A DNA stretch of 64,000 nucleotides. Source: Mesonia oceanica. GTDB lineage: Bacteria > Bacteroidota > Bacteroidia > Flavobacteriales > Flavobacteriaceae. The stretch spans positions 1 to 64,000 of the forward strand of contig NZ_CABVMM010000007.1 in assembly GCF_902499555.1 (NCBI RefSeq), written 5' to 3'. The stretch's first letter is position 1. Every line of letters starts with the position of its first letter. Made by a program: the position numbers and the translations under genes. Under the pieces are notes generated by a model. The model worked only from the letters and a program-made list of their open reading frames with translations. It made no database searches and had not been told where the DNA came from. Shown here piece after piece: positions 32,219-40,817 of this stretch.

Positions 32219-32638
32219 ATGAAAAAAATCGTAATCGGCCTAATGGCAGTGGCAACCCTTATGGTGAGTTGCAAAAATGAAAGTAAAGATTCTGAAGCTA
32301 CAGAAGAAAAAGCTGTGGAAACTGTAGAATTGCAAAACGCTATCAATAAAAAAGGAGAATTCACCTTGAGAGGAGAATTTATTTATACCGATGAAGCCGC
32401 TGTTTTAAAAGGAAACGATTTTATTTACGGAGTTCAATTGGATGAAAAAGCAAAAGAACTCGCAGAAAAGGTGAAGCCTTTAAAACGTGAAGATTACGAT
32501 ATGGTCCCGGTAATTTTAAAAGGGAAGGTAAAAAATAATCCAGATAAAGATGGTTGGGAAAAGATTGTAGAGATTAAAGAAATCATAAAAGTAGAAAAGC
32601 CTACTGCAGAACCTGCAATCAAAGTAAAAGGAGAATAA
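32219..32638 (+). CDS. Small lipoprotein embedded in the suf operon
   Basis: A 139-residue predicted lipoprotein: a signal with lipobox VSC (Cys near residue 18), a Glu/Lys-rich linker, then a single globular domain of about 90 residues (GEFTLRGEFIYTDEAAVLKG ... VILKGKVKNN ... EIKEIIKV) that could be a small OB-like beta fold. I do not recognise the family. Spacing of 10 bases after sufB and 15 before sufC places it inside the operon. A membrane lipoprotein has no obvious part in cytoplasmic Fe-S assembly. Confidence 0.7.
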   Translation: MKKIVIGLMAVATLMVSCKNESKDSEATEEKAVETVELQNAINKKGEFTLRGEFIYTDEAAVLKGNDFIYGVQLDEKAKELAEKVKPLKREDYDMVPVILKGKVKNNPDKDGWEKIVEIKEIIKVEKPTAEPAIKVKGE

Positions 32639-32653
32639 AGTTAAAAAGAAGAT

Positions 32654-33409
32654 ATGTTAAAGATAAAAAATTTGCACGCAAGTGTAGAGGGCAAAGAAAT
32701 ATTAAAAGGAATAAATTTAGAAATTAATCCCGGTGAAGTTCACGCAATTATGGGGCCTAATGGTTCTGGTAAAAGTACCTTGGCATCTGTTGTAGCGGGA
32801 AAAGAAGAATACGAGCAAACGGAAGGAGAAATCATTTTTGAAAATGAAGATATTTCAGAACTGGAAGCAGATGAAAGAGCACACAAAGGGGTATTCCTTT
32901 CTTTTCAGTATCCGGTAGAAATTCCTGGTGTTTCTGTCACTAACTTTATGAAAACTGCGATTAACGAAACCCGCAAAGCACAAGGCTTAGAAGAAATGCC
33001 TGCCAAAGACATGCTTCAGAAAATTCGTGAAAAATCTGCGCTGTTGGATATGGACAGAAAATTTTTGTCCCGTTCGCTTAACGAAGGATTTTCGGGCGGA
33101 GAGAAAAAACGTAACGAGATTTTTCAAATGGCTATGTTAGAGCCAAAGCTTTCCATTTTAGATGAAACCGATTCTGGGTTAGATATCGATGCGCTTAGAA
33201 TTGTTTCTAACGGAGTTAATAAATTAAGAACTAAAGATAATGCGGTATTAGTGATTACTCACTACCAGCGTTTACTCAATTATATCGTGCCCGATTACGT
33301 TCACGTTTTACTAAATGGTAAAATTGTAAAATCAGGCGGAAAAGAATTGGCTCATAAATTAGAAGAGCAAGGTTACGATTGGTTAAAAGAAGAAGCCAAA
33401 GCGCTGTAA
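32654..33409 (+). CDS. sufC: Fe-S cluster assembly ATPase SufC
   Basis: A 251-residue ABC-type ATPase that drives SufBD. Walker [10 protein letters not shown] is near residues 34-42, the signature [11 protein letters not shown] near 149 and Walker [15 protein letters not shown] near 169-182, with the SufC-typical Asp-Ser-Gly in the D loop. There is no membrane domain, as expected for SufC. Confidence 0.97.
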   Translation: MLKIKNLHASVEGKEILKGINLEINPGEVHAIMGPNGSGKSTLASVVAGKEEYEQTEGEIIFENEDISELEADERAHKGVFLSFQYPVEIPGVSVTNFMKTAINETRKAQGLEEMPAKDMLQKIREKSALLDMDRKFLSRSLNEGFSGGEKKRNEIFQMAMLEPKLSILDETDSGLDIDALRIVSNGVNKLRTKDNAVLVITHYQRLLNYIVPDYVHVLLNGKIVKSGGKELAHKLEEQGYDWLKEEAKAL

Positions 33410-33452
33410 ACTTCTTTTAGATTAATGTTGAATTGAATTAAAAAGTAACCCT

Positions 33453-34769
33453 ATGGATTTAAAAGAAAAATTAATCTCTTCTTATTTTGCTTTTGAAGAG
33501 CAAGTAGATACCGATAGCGAAATACACGATATACGAAGCGAGGCCATTAAAAATTTTGAAACGGTAGGTTTCCCTTCAAGAAAAGATGAAGAATGGAAAT
33601 ATACTTCCCTCAAATCATTATTAAAGGAAGATTATAGCCTTTTTCCCAAGAAAGAAGATACGTTAGATTATAAAGACGTTAAACAATATTTAGCGAACGA
33701 TATAGATTCCTATAACATTGTTTTTATCGATGGGATCTACTCCTCATATTTATCGCAAACCACGCACGATAAATTTGACGCATGCTTGATGTCTTCAGCG
33801 CTTTCCAAGCCAAAGTATAAAGCGATTATCGATAATTATTTCAATAAAATAGCCCCTAAAGGTTCAGGATTAAACAATTTGAATACTGCTTTTTCCAAAG
33901 AAGGAGCTTTTATTAATATTCCTAAAAATATAGCGGCAGATAAGCCTATTCAAATTATTAACCTATCTACCGGTAATGAATCAGCGTTGATGCTTCAGCC
34001 TAGAAATTTAGTAATTGTAGGGGAAAATTCGCAAGTTCAAATTATCGAGCGTCACCAAAGTTTAAACGATAATCCGGTATTTACCAATTCAGTAACCGAA
34101 ATTTTTGCTGAAAAAAGAGCGATTGTCGATTATTACAAAATACAGAACGATAGAAAAACCGCTTCCTTAATCGATAATACTTTTGTAGAGCAACACCAAG
34201 AAAGTTTATGCTCAGTGCACACTTTTTCTTTCGGCGGAAAACTGGTAAGAAACAATTTAGAATTTTACCAAAAAGGAGAACGCATTGATTCTACGATGAA
34301 AGGAGTCACCATTATCGAAGGAAAACAACACGTAGACCATAATACATTAGTTCATCATATTGAGCCTAATTGTGAAAGTCATCAAGATTACAAAGGAATT
34401 TTTGATGAAAAATCTACAGGTGTTTTTAACGGAAAAGTTTACGTAGAAAAAGAAGCTCAGAAAACCAATGCTTTTCAAAGCAACAACAATATTTTGTTAA
34501 CAGATCAGGCTACTTGTAACTCCAAGCCACAACTGGAAATTTTTGCTGACGATGTAGCTTGTAGCCACGGTTGTACCATAGGTCAGTTAGATAAAGACGC
34601 TTTATTTTATTTAAAAAGTCGCGGTATTCCTGCAAAAGAAGCAAAAGCACTGTTAATGTATGCTTTTGCCAACGATGTCTTGGAAAGTGTAAAAATACCC
34701 GAACTTAAAAAACGCGTGAATAAAATGATTGCAGAGAAGCTGAGTGTAAACTTAGGTTTTGATTTATAA
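33453..34769 (+). CDS. sufD: Fe-S cluster assembly protein SufD
   Basis: A 438-residue SufB paralogue that completes the SufBC2D scaffold and helps load iron. SufD blocks include GFPSRKDEEWKYTSLKSL near residue 38, HTFSFGGKLVRNNLEF, HVDHNTLVHHIEPNC with its conserved His, and CSHGCTIGQLD near 370. It is 43 bases after sufC, within the operon. Confidence 0.96.
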   Translation: MDLKEKLISSYFAFEEQVDTDSEIHDIRSEAIKNFETVGFPSRKDEEWKYTSLKSLLKEDYSLFPKKEDTLDYKDVKQYLANDIDSYNIVFIDGIYSSYLSQTTHDKFDACLMSSALSKPKYKAIIDNYFNKIAPKGSGLNNLNTAFSKEGAFINIPKNIAADKPIQIINLSTGNESALMLQPRNLVIVGENSQVQIIERHQSLNDNPVFTNSVTEIFAEKRAIVDYYKIQNDRKTASLIDNTFVEQHQESLCSVHTFSFGGKLVRNNLEFYQKGERIDSTMKGVTIIEGKQHVDHNTLVHHIEPNCESHQDYKGIFDEKSTGVFNGKVYVEKEAQKTNAFQSNNNILLTDQATCNSKPQLEIFADDVACSHGCTIGQLDKDALFYLKSRGIPAKEAKALLMYAFANDVLESVKIPELKKRVNKMIAEKLSVNLGFDL

Positions 34770-34777
34770 ATCAGTTT

Positions 34778-35560
34778 ATGTTTATGAAAAAACTATTCAG
34801 CCTAGTTGTTTTAGTTTTTACTTTTACTAACCTAACCGCTCAAGAGTTTTCTTATGGAATTTTAGGAGGAGTTGATATGTACAGTATTTCTACCAAAGAA
34901 GGTGACTTTACTTCTAACCAAGATGGTCATTTGAATTTAAATATTGGTCTTTTTGGTAGTTATCGCTTTAACGAAAAGTTAAGTGTAAAACTTAATTTAT
35001 TATTTAATTCCTCTGAAGAAAATTATCATGTTAATGTTAGAGAGTCTAGTGGAATAGGTGGTCCGTTTTATGCTTTTGATTATCTAGGAGATACTTATTA
35101 TTTACTCTATAACCTTAGCTCTAATCAATCTCAAATATTGGAGTTGTCTGAAACAATGAATTTCGAACTTAAGCATAAAAAAAAACAAATTCATGTGTCG
35201 CCACTTTTAAAATATAATTTTTTAAGTAACCTTGGGAGTAATAACGAATTATACCTTTTAGGCGGTCCTAGAGTTTCTTTTTTATTAAGCGCTAATAGTG
35301 AATCAATGAAAGACACTTCTTGGCAATCAGGGGATAATCCTTTTGATAATGAAATAGATGATGAACTAGATGTAAAAGAATTTTACTCATCTGTTAATTT
35401 GGGTTTGCAATTAGGTGCAGGAATAAAATTTTTAAAACATTTCTCTTTTGAAGTGATAGGCGATTATGGCTTTACTAATATTCTAAAAGATAACGAAACC
35501 AGTGCCAAAACATTGGGTGTGTATGGTCTTTTGAATGTAGATATTTCAACTTTATTATAA
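34778..35560 (+). CDS. Outer-membrane beta-barrel protein within the suf operon
   Basis: A 260-residue exported protein. After a signal peptide (cleavage near NLTAQ), alternating hydrophobic strands and a final phenylalanine-poor but strand-like end (YGLLNVDIS) suggest an eight-stranded OmpA-like or PorT-like barrel. A second ATG at 34784 is equally possible as start. It lies 8 bases after sufD and 13 before sufS, yet has no evident Fe-S role. Its lower G+C suggests it is a later insertion. Confidence 0.6.
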   Translation: MFMKKLFSLVVLVFTFTNLTAQEFSYGILGGVDMYSISTKEGDFTSNQDGHLNLNIGLFGSYRFNEKLSVKLNLLFNSSEENYHVNVRESSGIGGPFYAFDYLGDTYYLLYNLSSNQSQILELSETMNFELKHKKKQIHVSPLLKYNFLSNLGSNNELYLLGGPRVSFLLSANSESMKDTSWQSGDNPFDNEIDDELDVKEFYSSVNLGLQLGAGIKFLKHFSFEVIGDYGFTNILKDNETSAKTLGVYGLLNVDISTLL

Positions 35561-35573
35561 AAACAACTCATTT

Positions 35574-36797
35574 ATGAGTCACCAAATAGATATAGAAAAA
35601 ATACGCGCAGATTTCCCCATACTTTCACGTAAAGTAAATGGGCATCCGCTGGTATATTTTGATAATGCAGCCACCTCACAAACCCCAAAAGCAGTCATTT
35701 ACGCGATTGTAGAATATTACGAAGGCTACAACGCCAATATTCACCGTGGTGTACATAGTTTATCACAAGAAGCTACCGATGCTTACGAAGAAGCTAGAGA
35801 AACTATAAGAGCGCATTTTAATGCGGAGAAAAAAGAAGAAATCATCTTTACATCAGGCACCACACACGGAATTAACTTGGTGGCCAATGGTTTTGCTTCA
35901 GAATTAAAAGTAGGCGATGAGGTAATTGTTTCTGCTTTAGAGCATCACTCCAACATTGTTCCTTGGCAAATGCTTTGCGAAAAAACGGGAGCAACATTAA
36001 AAGTCATTCCAATGACAGAATCGGGTGAGTTGAATCTAGATGCTTACGAAGAATTACTTTCAGAGCATACAAAGTTGGTTTTTGTAAACCACGTTTCTAA
36101 TGCTTTAGGAACAGTAAATGATATTGAAAGAATAATTACGAAAGCGCATCAAAAAGGAGCTGCCGTACTCATTGATGGAGCTCAAGCTGCACCACATATT
36201 AAAGCTGATGTTCAGGCCTTGGATGTCGATTTTTACGTAGTTTCGGGACATAAAATGTGCGGTCCAACCGGAGTAGGAGTGTTGTATGGGAAGGAAGAAT
36301 GGTTAACGAAACTTCCGCCCTATCAAGGTGGAGGTGAGATGATAGATCAAGTCACATTTGAAAAAACCACTTACGCCGGATTACCTCATAAATTTGAAGC
36401 AGGAACACCCAATATTTGTGGTGGAATCGCTTTAGGAAAAGCCATCGATTATTTAAATGCAATAGGCTTTGAAACCATTGCGGCTTACGAACATGAATTG
36501 TTGACTTACGCTACTGAACAATTATTGGAAATTGAAGGCGTAAAAATTTATGGAACTTCAAAAGAAAAAACAGCTGTTATTTCATTTAATATTGAAGGAA
36601 TTCATCCCTATGATATCGGAACGATTATCGATAAACTAGGAATTGCCGTTAGAACAGGTCATCATTGTGCGCAACCCATTATGGATTATTATAAAATTCC
36701 GGGAACCGTAAGAGCTTCCTTTAGTTTTTACAACACTAAAGAAGAAATTGACGCTTTTATTCAGGCAGTGAAAAGAGCCAAGGTGATGTTGTCTTAA
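35574..36797 (+). CDS. sufS: Cysteine desulfurase SufS
   Basis: A 407-residue PLP enzyme that takes sulfur from cysteine for cluster assembly. The PLP lysine is in VSGHKMCGP near residue 226, and the persulfide-forming cysteine is in RTGHHCAQP near 364, the class II (SufS) arrangement. DNAATSQTP at the N-terminus is typical. It works with SufE, encoded at 37266-37688. Confidence 0.97.
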   Translation: MSHQIDIEKIRADFPILSRKVNGHPLVYFDNAATSQTPKAVIYAIVEYYEGYNANIHRGVHSLSQEATDAYEEARETIRAHFNAEKKEEIIFTSGTTHGINLVANGFASELKVGDEVIVSALEHHSNIVPWQMLCEKTGATLKVIPMTESGELNLDAYEELLSEHTKLVFVNHVSNALGTVNDIERIITKAHQKGAAVLIDGAQAAPHIKADVQALDVDFYVVSGHKMCGPTGVGVLYGKEEWLTKLPPYQGGGEMIDQVTFEKTTYAGLPHKFEAGTPNICGGIALGKAIDYLNAIGFETIAAYEHELLTYATEQLLEIEGVKIYGTSKEKTAVISFNIEGIHPYDIGTIIDKLGIAVRTGHHCAQPIMDYYKIPGTVRASFSFYNTKEEIDAFIQAVKRAKVMLS

Positions 36798-36850
36798 CGA
36801 ACTAAAAAGTTTTAATTTTTATAAATTTCAACCTATTTAAATCTATTGAT

Positions 36851-37264
36851 ATGAAATTAAAAGGTTTCATTTTATTGTTTGTAGCTTTCAATTTGATAGG
36901 TTGTAAGGATTCGGAAGAGAATTCAACTAAGGCATTAGAAACTGCAGCATATACTGTTGAAAAAGTTGGAGAGATGTCTGTTGAAGATTTTAAATTGACA
37001 ATGAATATCAATTTAGGAGAAGACAGAATTAATGGTTTTGCAGGTTGTAATGACTACAGCGGTGTTTTAAACACTGCTGAAGAAAATAAGCTGAAGATTA
37101 TGCAAGTTGTTTCTACTCGAAAAATGTGTCCAAATGCGATGCAGGCAGAAAATGGTTTTTTAGAAGCACTTCGTCAAACCACAGCTTATCAGTTTTCAGC
37201 AAAAAAATTACAGTTCACTAATGCTGAAGGTAAAGTTTTAATAGAGGCAAAAAAGAAAAAATAG
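36851..37264 (+). CDS. META-domain (HslJ-like) lipoprotein
   Basis: A 137-residue lipoprotein with lipobox LIGC (Cys near 18) and a META domain at about 45-130, shown by INGFAGCNDYSG, the STRKMC block and the ENGFLEALRQ helix. META/HslJ proteins are envelope proteins linked to stress or novobiocin resistance in other bacteria; the biochemical role is unknown. It sits between sufS and sufE, 1 base before the sufE start. Confidence 0.8.
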   Translation: MKLKGFILLFVAFNLIGCKDSEENSTKALETAAYTVEKVGEMSVEDFKLTMNINLGEDRINGFAGCNDYSGVLNTAEENKLKIMQVVSTRKMCPNAMQAENGFLEALRQTTAYQFSAKKLQFTNAEGKVLIEAKKKK

Positions 37265-37265
37265 T

Positions 37266-37688
37266 TTGAGTAATATAAAGGAAATACAGGAAGAGATTGT
37301 AGAAGAATTCGAAATGTTTGATGATTGGATGCAGCGTTACGAATATATGATTGAGCTGGGAAAATCACTTCCGTTAATCGACGAGCAATACAAAACCGAC
37401 GAGAATATTATTAAAGGTTGCCAAAGTAAAGTTTGGGTTCATGCCGATATGAAAGACGGGAAGGTAGTGTTCACAGCCGATAGTGATGCGATTATTACCA
37501 AAGGGATTATTGCTATTTTAATCAGGGTATTTTCTAACCAAGAACCACAAGCTATTTTAGATGCCAATACCGATTTTATAGATGAAATCGGGTTAAAAGA
37601 ACATTTGTCACCCACCCGTGCCAACGGATTGGTAAGTATGATCAAACAATTAAAAATGTATGCTTTGGCATATCAGGCAAAAAAATAA
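37266..37688 (+). CDS. sufE: Sulfur-transfer protein SufE
   Basis: A 140-residue acceptor that takes persulfide sulfur from SufS. The key residue is C52 in IKGCQSKVW. The only start giving the conserved N-terminus IKEIQEEIVEEFEMFDDW is the TTG at 37266, one base after the META-gene stop, so translation is probably coupled. The length matches SufE. Confidence 0.93.
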   Translation: MSNIKEIQEEIVEEFEMFDDWMQRYEYMIELGKSLPLIDEQYKTDENIIKGCQSKVWVHADMKDGKVVFTADSDAIITKGIIAILIRVFSNQEPQAILDANTDFIDEIGLKEHLSPTRANGLVSMIKQLKMYALAYQAKK

Positions 37689-37747
37689 ATGTTGTTTGAA
37701 AGAATTGTTTTTTGTATATTTAAAACAGTAATAAAAAATATATAATT

Positions 37748-37764
37748 ATGCAAACTTCAAACTT
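37748..37764 (+). repeat. 7-bp tandem duplication at the start of a lipoprotein gene
   Basis: Directly after the ATG at 37748 the unit CAAACTT occurs twice in a row, followed by CAAG. Removing one unit joins the ATG to the open frame below and gives a perfect lipoprotein signal. As written, the ATG runs out of frame and stops within 25 codons. Confidence 0.85.
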
Positions 37765-38324
37765 CAAGTTTAATTTTATCTCTATTATTATTATTATGTT
37801 CCTGCAGTACAGAAGATCCTGAGAATCGTGTGACTAATTCTGGAAATTCACATTTAGATGAAAAAATAAGCAATAATATTGAATCAAATAATTCTGCTAC
37901 AGAAATAGTGTATGATGACGCAGTAGAAGGAATTGATGAAACCAATGCTTTTGAACTAGTATTCGAATTTTTAAAAGTGCCTCAAAGAAATAGTTTAGAT
38001 TGTAAGTTTAATTTTGGTTTTTGTGTAAGGATTATTATTCGATTTTATCAAGAACCTATAGATGATATTTTTGTTCCTGAAATTAATCTAGAAACAGGAA
38101 AAGTAAAGATGTTAGCTGAAATTATTGATGATTCAAATGTTAAGTTAACATTTCCTGCCGATATTGCTAAATCTAAATTTCATAGTACATCTGATTTTGA
38201 TTATTTTATTGTACCAGAAAGAAGAACACACGGAGAAGTAGATTTTTTAGAAGGTGAATATCCTCTTGTTATTGATGACAATGGAAACTACACTTATACT
38301 ATAGCTATAGAATCAGCTAAATAA
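37748..38324 (+). pseudogene. Frameshifted (possibly phase-variable) lipoprotein gene
   Basis: A gene for an unrecognised lipoprotein whose ATG (37748) and body lie in different frames because of the 7-bp duplication CAAACTT x2. With one unit it would read MQTSSLILSLLLLLCSCS with the lipobox LCSC. The body (GTG 37830 to 38324, 164 residues) is acidic and strand-rich, with GEVDFLEGEYPLVIDDNG near the end, and shows no known domain. The only in-frame start downstream of the duplication is the GTG at 37830, which would lack the signal. Either the gene is switched off by slippage or newly broken, or this is a sequencing artefact. Confidence 0.7.
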
Positions 38325-38326
38325 AA

Positions 38327-38944
38327 ATGAAAAATTTTATAATCATCAAAAAGAAATATACATCGTTTATCCTAACAAGTTTATGTTTCTTTTTTATTTC
38401 TTGTTTTAGCGTTAAAATAGGAGAAAAAAGTTCTACATCAACTTCTCAAGATTATGTGAAAAAAAATGCAGAGTACCTACAGATACCTAAAGCATCATTT
38501 CACTATGTTTCTAAAGAATCCTCGGCAAACTTTATAGATAATATGCAGCCATCTTTAATTTCTTTTGTAAAAGGAAATACTTCTACTTCAATTGATGAAA
38601 TTATGGTAGATGAAAATGGGAATGGCAATTTAAAGCCACTTAATTCTTGTAGTAATTTTGATTTTATTACGGCAGAAGATATTAAAAAATATCTAAATAA
38701 TAATAAGTCGTATGAAGACCTAGTTTTAAAAAGTATTGAAGATAAAAGTACTTATTCATTTCCTGAAGATGAAATAACAGCTGTTATTTTGTATAGTTCT
38801 AAAATGAAAAATTTTATGTCTAAATATCTGATGTTCCTTAATCATTTACGCGATCATGAAAATATACCATATGTTTTTGTAACTATGGATTTAGAAGAAA
38901 TAAAAGCTATACCTGACGCTTACCAAAAAGCTATTATTAATTAG
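38327..38944 (+). CDS. Hypothetical lipoprotein
   Basis: A 205-residue protein of unknown family. Residues 1-26 form a long hydrophobic signal ending FFFISC, a lipobox with Cys near 26. The rest is polar and Ser/Asn/Lys-rich, with a possible mixed alpha/beta domain from about 80 (IDEIMVDENGNGN to ITAVILYSSKM). It follows the frameshifted lipoprotein by 2 bases and precedes a beta-barrel gene by 3, so the three form one unit. The codon usage is strikingly AT-rich. Confidence 0.55.
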   Translation: MKNFIIIKKKYTSFILTSLCFFFISCFSVKIGEKSSTSTSQDYVKKNAEYLQIPKASFHYVSKESSANFIDNMQPSLISFVKGNTSTSIDEIMVDENGNGNLKPLNSCSNFDFITAEDIKKYLNNNKSYEDLVLKSIEDKSTYSFPEDEITAVILYSSKMKNFMSKYLMFLNHLRDHENIPYVFVTMDLEEIKAIPDAYQKAIIN

Positions 38945-38947
38945 CCA

Positions 38948-39607
38948 ATGATCTTTATGAAACACCCATTACTTTTTTTTGCGGTCGTTCTATTTACATT
39001 TGCTAGTTATGCGCAACATGATAATGAATATTTAGAAAAAGGTAGTATATGGCTTGAAGGGCAGGTAGGTTTAAATTTTTCAAATAACGAACTTGCTAGA
39101 ATAGGTGAGCAATCCTACTTTAATCAAACCATTAATAATTCATTTCGTTTCCAGCTTATTCCAAAACTAAATTTTGCGATTGCTAATCGCTTACTTATAG
39201 GTCCACATATTGGTTACGGTTATTTAAACTATACCAGCAAGGACTCAGAAAAAATTAGAGAAAACAATTATAAAGCAGGTGGGCAATTGAAATATTATTT
39301 TTTAAAAATTATTCCTCAAATTTACCTTGGTTCAGAAATTGGACTAAACTACAATTACATTAACCGCAAAGGTCACTTTTTAAATGAGCATTTCTTAACA
39401 GATGCCCATTACGGGAAATCTTATCTCAATTTTAGCTTGAACTTTTTTATCGCAGATGAGTGGATTGTTGAAATAACATTTAAAGATATTTTTACCTGGC
39501 ATTCTTCGACTCCTAATCCTACAATGCAAACAGGTGTTCATGGCATAGATAAATTTAGAAACTGGATTAATTTTCCTCATTTTTCACTTTTGTATAGAAT
39601 AAATTAG
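38948..39607 (+). CDS. Outer-membrane beta-barrel protein (unassigned)
   Basis: A 219-residue exported protein. The start is ATG 38948 or 38957; either gives a signal peptide ending FASYAQ. The mature part has repeated amphipathic strands (LWLEGQVGLNFSNN, RLLIGPHIGYGYLNY, YLGSEIGLNYNYI) and ends ...FSLLYRIN, in keeping with a small barrel. No named family is recognised. It closes the three-gene islet that separates sufE from sufT. Confidence 0.6.
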   Translation: MIFMKHPLLFFAVVLFTFASYAQHDNEYLEKGSIWLEGQVGLNFSNNELARIGEQSYFNQTINNSFRFQLIPKLNFAIANRLLIGPHIGYGYLNYTSKDSEKIRENNYKAGGQLKYYFLKIIPQIYLGSEIGLNYNYINRKGHFLNEHFLTDAHYGKSYLNFSLNFFIADEWIVEITFKDIFTWHSSTPNPTMQTGVHGIDKFRNWINFPHFSLLYRIN

Positions 39608-39729
39608 CAGTACCTTTCGCTCTGATGGTCTCAACTGTTTTGTAACTTGAGATAAATTATTGTACAGATAGTTCGTAAGCAATCGCTAAATTATCAGACT
39701 ATATAATAGAATTACAAATTGGATTTATA

Positions 39730-40053
39730 ATGGCAGAAACAATAGATACTCAAGAGTTAGGAGAGAAGATTGTAAAGGTGTTAAAAACGATTTACGATCC
39801 GGAAATCCCGGTAGATATTTACGAGTTAGGTCTTATTTATGATGTTTTTGTAAATGAAGACTACGATGTAAAAATTTTAATGACCTTAACCACTCCTAAC
39901 TGCCCGGTAGCAGAAACCCTTCCGCAAGAAGTTGAAGAAAAAGTGAAGTCATTAAATAAAGTGAACGATGTAGAGTTAGAGCTGACTTTCGACCCGCCTT
40001 GGTCACAAGATTTAATGAGTGAAGAAGCGAAACTCGAGTTGGGAATGTTATAA
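39730..40053 (+). CDS. sufT: SufT-like DUF59 (MIP18) Fe-S assembly protein
   Basis: A 107-residue DUF59 protein. The signature DPEIPVDIYELGLIYDV near residues 21-35 and TTPNCPVAETLP near 56, holding the reactive Cys, define the family. SufT proteins help mature Fe-S proteins. The islet 37748-39607 and a 122-base gap now separate it from sufE, though it probably belonged to the operon originally. Confidence 0.88.
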   Translation: MAETIDTQELGEKIVKVLKTIYDPEIPVDIYELGLIYDVFVNEDYDVKILMTLTTPNCPVAETLPQEVEEKVKSLNKVNDVELELTFDPPWSQDLMSEEAKLELGML

Positions 40054-40077
40054 GATTAAGCTTCTTGGTTTAATTTG

Positions 40078-40179
40078 CGTTAACTTGAACCTGCACGTCC
40101 GGCAGGCGGGCTTGATTCAGGTTCTCATAAAGTTTTGATTATTAAATTGATGAGATTCTGAAATAAATTCAGAATGACG
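40078..40179. repeat. Dispersed intergenic repeat, copy 2
   Basis: A 102-base non-coding element between sufT and the DUF2480 gene. It starts CGTTA and ends TGACG. The left half holds GAACCTG (40087-40093) paired with CAGGTTC (40118-40124); the right half is the 26-base segment 40154-40179 identical to 26014-26039 with the ATTCTGAA/TTCAGAAT hairpin. Confidence 0.75.
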
Positions 40180-40221
40180 TCTTTTTACCTTTTTAAATAG
40201 CATATTTCAGAATTTAAAATT

Positions 40222-40731
40222 ATGGCAGAAGAAATTATCAATAGAGTAGCCAACAGCAAATTGGTTACCTTTAATTTAGAAGAGTACTATCCGCAAGGAG
40301 AGCGTGTGCTTTTTGATATTAAAGACTGGCTTTATGAAGGTTTTGTACTTCGGGAGAAAGATTTTCGTGCCGAAGTAAAAAAACACGATTGGTCACAATA
40401 CCAAGATAAATATTTGGCGCTTACTTGTTCTTCAGATGCGATTATTCCTGCTTGGGCTTATATGTTGATTACTACAGAGCTTCAGCCGTATGCCAAAAGG
40501 GTAATTCTGGGAAACCTTCAGCAATTAGAAACCAGTATCTATCAAGATATCATTAATGAGATTGAAGTAGAGGAGTTTAGGGATTTGCCTGTCATTGTAA
40601 AAGGCTGTTCTAAAAAACCCGTTCCTGAGAATGCTTATCTTCAAATTGTACAAAAACTTCAACCGGTTGTGAAAACAATTATGTTTGGCGAAGCTTGCTC
40701 TTCGGTGCCACTTTTTAAAAAGAAGAAGTAA
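40222..40731 (+). CDS. DUF2480 family protein
   Basis: A 169-residue cytoplasmic protein of the DUF2480 family, restricted as far as I know to Bacteroidota. The family pattern appears in EEYYPQGERVLFDIKDWLYEGFVLREKDFR, ALTCSSDAIIPAWAYML near 75 and the C-terminal VIVKGCSKKPVPENAY and FGEACSSVPLFKK. The conserved cysteines (CSSD, GCSK, ACSS) suggest metal or cluster binding, and its place after the suf/sufT genes agrees with that, but no function is established. Confidence 0.85.
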   Translation: MAEEIINRVANSKLVTFNLEEYYPQGERVLFDIKDWLYEGFVLREKDFRAEVKKHDWSQYQDKYLALTCSSDAIIPAWAYMLITTELQPYAKRVILGNLQQLETSIYQDIINEIEVEEFRDLPVIVKGCSKKPVPENAYLQIVQKLQPVVKTIMFGEACSSVPLFKKKK

Positions 40732-40780
40732 TTCAACTTTATATTTAATAAATCTTTAAGATTCACTTGTTGAAATAAAT

Positions 40781-40788
40781 TAACTTTG
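40781..40788 (+). promoter_or_regulatory. -7 promoter box for the DUF3078 gene
   Basis: TAACTTTG matches TAnnTTTG, 29 bases before the ATG at 40818. TTG triplets at 40767-40772 are too close to be the -33 element. Confidence 0.4.
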
Positions 40789-40817
40789 TAGGCAATTTTA
40801 CTATTAAATTTTGCACT

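Noticed and set aside
37830..38324. GTG at 37830 as the true start of the islet lipoprotein.
   Set aside because: Upstream sequence in the same frame encodes a perfect lipoprotein signal and lipobox, so the gene really began near 37748 and has been shifted by the 7-bp duplication.
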